This document shows positions 61,761-64,000 of a stretch of 64,000 nt of DNA, one piece after another; position 1 is the stretch's first letter; every line of letters begins with the position of its first letter. A program made the translations under genes and the position numbers. The notes below the pieces were generated by a model. It was given only the letters and a program-made list of their open reading frames with translations, ran no database searches and was not told the DNA's origin. This stretch comes from Piper betle (Eukaryota; Streptophyta; Magnoliopsida; Piperales; Piperaceae), in NCBI GenBank assembly GCA_033002965.1, contig JAURVB010012651.1:96336-160335 (forward strand), written 5' to 3'.

Positions 61761-62550
61761 AAATACCACTGTCTTGGTGCTTGTTTGGGTCCACATAGAC
61801 TCCTCTTCAATTTGCACTACCATATTTTCTTTACCTTTGACTTCAGAACCTTTTGGTTGTTCCATATAGATCTCCTCCTCTGATCACCATGGAAGGAAAA
61901 GCTGTGTTTGCATCAAGCTGCTCTAAATAGCCCTTCTGCAACCACAATGCTGTAGAATAAATTCTAATAGAAGTCCATTTTGCAACCGAGATTTTTAAAT
62001 ACTTCAATGAAAGATATCAATCCCTTCTTTTTGACCAGAACCTTTCACCACAAAGATCTTGCCTTATACCTTTGCTACACCACCGGCATTGGGACTTGAC
62101 CCTGTGAAGTCCCTTGTTTCTGTAGAACCCTCCTTTTTTGGAGGCAACTTCACCGACTCGCATGTCATGTAGTTCTTCTCTTCGGCTTGATGACATCTCA
62201 TCCTTTGCATGAGCCGCTCCCACTTAAGATGAGCTGTGTCACTCATGTGAACTGTACGTCTTCGGTTTCCGGTTCTCTCTGTCGTCAGTATACAAAACAT
62301 GGTACGTACCAATTAAATTTAATTTTTGAGTAGGCTTCCTAACCCTTGTGCTCCTCCTTGGTTCAGGAGCAACAACTATCTCTTGTGGGTAGGCTCTGAG
62401 TCACTCAATTTCGACTTGTGCATCGAGGAAGTATTCAGAGTACTGATTCGTCAATACAATTTGGTTGAGATTAGCCTGTGACTCCACCTCCTTGTTCGGT
62501 TTCTTCAGAAGATAATTGTTCCGCATCGACTTGGAACAAATCCTTGATTT

Positions 62551-63340
62551 TCAGCGCTTGGTATCTACTTCATCTGTCTCGTCGAAGCTCGTATACTTCT
62601 TTTCTTTTGACTCCTCATTCTTTTCTTCCTTCCTATCTTTATGCACGCACTTTTCATTAAATACTACATCCCGACTTCGAAACACCTTATTGTTCTCAGA
62701 AATCCCACATCCGGTAACCATATTCATCAGCTCCATATCCAAGAAATACACATTTGCAGGACTTTGCATCGAACTTCTTTCTTGATTCCCTGTCAACATG
62801 TGTATATGCAATACAACCAAAGACTGTAAGAAAGAGTAGTCAACATTCTTACTGGACCATACCTCTTCCGGTATTTTTCCATCTAAGGCGCTTGATGGAC
62901 TTCGGTTTATTAGATAGACAGCTGTATCCACGTGCTTTTAGATGCAAAGGGGAGTCCGGCATGAACCCTCATGCTTCTCGCTCACTCTAGGATGATTAGC
63001 CTGTTCATTCTGCCTTCATTCTGTTGTGGTGTCCTTGGCACTGTCTTGATTCTTCTATTCCCCGTTGTTCCTGTAGATCAACACCTTATTGCAACCATTC
63101 TCACCATTATCCGACAGAAGACATTTCAGTCTTAAACCTGTTTCATTCTCTAACTCGGGCTTTCCACATCTTGAAAATGTTAAAGACATCTGATTTTCTT
63201 AATAATTGTAGATCCCATGTCTTCCTACTAAAATCATCAATGCAGAAAGGTAACAAAAATATAGATTACCTCCAAAAGATATGTCATGGAAACAGGTCCC
63301 CAAACATCCGTATGAACCAACTCCAACCTTTTGGATTTCA
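62551..63340 (-). pseudogene. Copia integrase remnant
   Basis: About 63340-63260 encodes the entry of the core (LELVHTDVWGPV). 62931-62551 encodes the C-terminal part (AVYLINRSPSSALDGKIPEEVW, FRSRDVVFNEK) and a Lys/Glu-rich linker. Frames are broken between them. Confidence 0.8.
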
Positions 63341-64000
63341 TCTCTCGCCCAACCTTTGTAAAAACTGACCCGTTTTTGTTTACCTAAAACCAGGTCTTCA
63401 CAAAACCCAAAGAGTTAAGAATCGTCTCTGTCAAAACCTTCTTTGGAATGTGAATCTACGTCCCATCACCAAACAAGTGACCAAGCCTTCCTGGCGCCCA
63501 TGGTTGTTGTATTCGTCTTCTCAAGCCTGCCAAAGGCTCAAACGGATCTACCTTGGCGAGACAGACGTTCGAGATGTGCCCACCGCCTTCCCTTGATCTA
63601 CACCCACTAATGCTCCTTTGCTGATTTTCCACCTGGTGTGTTTCAAATGTTATCCTATAGCCCTCTTGGTTAACTTGTTATGAGATATAAGATTTTTTCT
63701 TTAATTCAGGTATATACCTGACCTCTTGAGAATAAGTTTACCTTCATCATGCATCTTCAAATTGATTACTCATACCTTCAATTCTGCACTTAGACCATTG
63801 CCAATTGTTACATATCCATAATCACTCTTGACAAAATCATAAAACCATTCTTTGTGAGAAATTACAATGAAATGAAAACACCGAGATCAATATACCATGT
63901 ATATGTTGTAATCAGGCATGAGCAAATAAAACAAAATTTCTCTTCATGACCATCAACAACATTGGCTACATGAACTATTTTCAGGACAATCTTTCTTTAA
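63341..64000 (-). other. Worn upstream copia sequence to the window edge
   Basis: By position this should be GAG-pre-integrase, protease and gag. I see no clear motif; the reading frames are closed by many stops. The element continues beyond the window. Confidence 0.5.

Larger units (their letters stand above)
60000..64000 (-). mobile_element. Decayed Ty1/copia element, minus strand, running off the window
   Basis: The 3' LTR is 60622-60000 (minus strand TGTTAATATT...CTCAACA, 623 bp). The polypurine tract aagtgggagat lies at 60623-60635. RNase H, RT and integrase remnants follow in reverse order up to the edge. The 5' LTR and gag lie outside the window. Coding parts carry many stops and shifts. 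It sits just upstream of the P450 heme exon, probably in the preceding intron. Confidence 0.9.

Noticed and set aside
1..64000. CRISPR arrays, operons or other prokaryotic systems
   Set aside because: No regularly spaced repeats or bacterial gene clusters; the window is plant nuclear DNA.

Overview
The window is nuclear DNA of a flowering plant. It shows GT-AG introns, plant-only gene families (TAXIMIN peptide, TRICHOME BIREFRINGENCE-LIKE, RETINOBLASTOMA-RELATED, a CYP90-type P450), AT-rich intergenic DNA and many plant LTR retrotransposons. I cannot name the species.

Layout. 1.3-1.7 kb (+): an intact two-exon TAXIMIN-type signalling peptide gene. 4.7-12.4 kb (+): a class B DnaJ/Hsp40 pseudogene split by a 6.1 kb Ty1/copia element (LTRs of 499 and 515 bp, 5-bp target duplication). 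13.2-16.9 kb (-): an intact TBL14/15/16-like O-acetyltransferase gene with four coding exons and a likely leader intron. 18.8-23.4 kb: a decayed Mutator-like element, with GC-rich terminal inverted repeats around a FAR1-type transposase remnant. 25.4-31.9 kb (-): a complete 18-exon RETINOBLASTOMA-RELATED (RBR) gene. All its splice sites and phases agree, but four single-base frame shifts lie in three exons; two E2F-type sites and a telo-box lie upstream. 32.2-38.4 kb: AT-rich, mostly unassigned DNA with a 150-bp fragment of RBR exon 10. 38.5-47.7 kb: an inverted pair of a roughly 3 kb dispersed repeat starting TGTAACACCC, a 463-bp TRIM element with perfect target duplication, and a PB1-domain gene fragment. 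47.7-54.3 kb (-): a Ty3/gypsy element of the Tat/Athila type whose protease, reverse transcriptase and most of RNase H are deleted, joining gag to integrase. 54.3-56.0 kb: repeat remnants and a TTTA-rich block. 56.5-58.6 kb (+): a pseudogene of a CDK5RAP1/MiaB tRNA methylthiotransferase. 59.6-59.9 kb (-): the last two exons of a CYP90-like brassinosteroid-type P450. 60.0-64.0 kb (-): a decayed Ty1/copia element inserted next to those exons and running off the window.

Only TAXIMIN and TBL look fully intact. RBR is complete in structure but out of frame as given. DnaJ, the methylthiotransferase and the P450 are broken. The genes do not form a pathway; this is a gene-plus-transposon landscape with many nested insertions and captured gene pieces. 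I found no convincing wholly new system. The strongest leads are the RBR frame problem, the nearby RBR fragment, the TRIM, and the gag-integrase fusion element.
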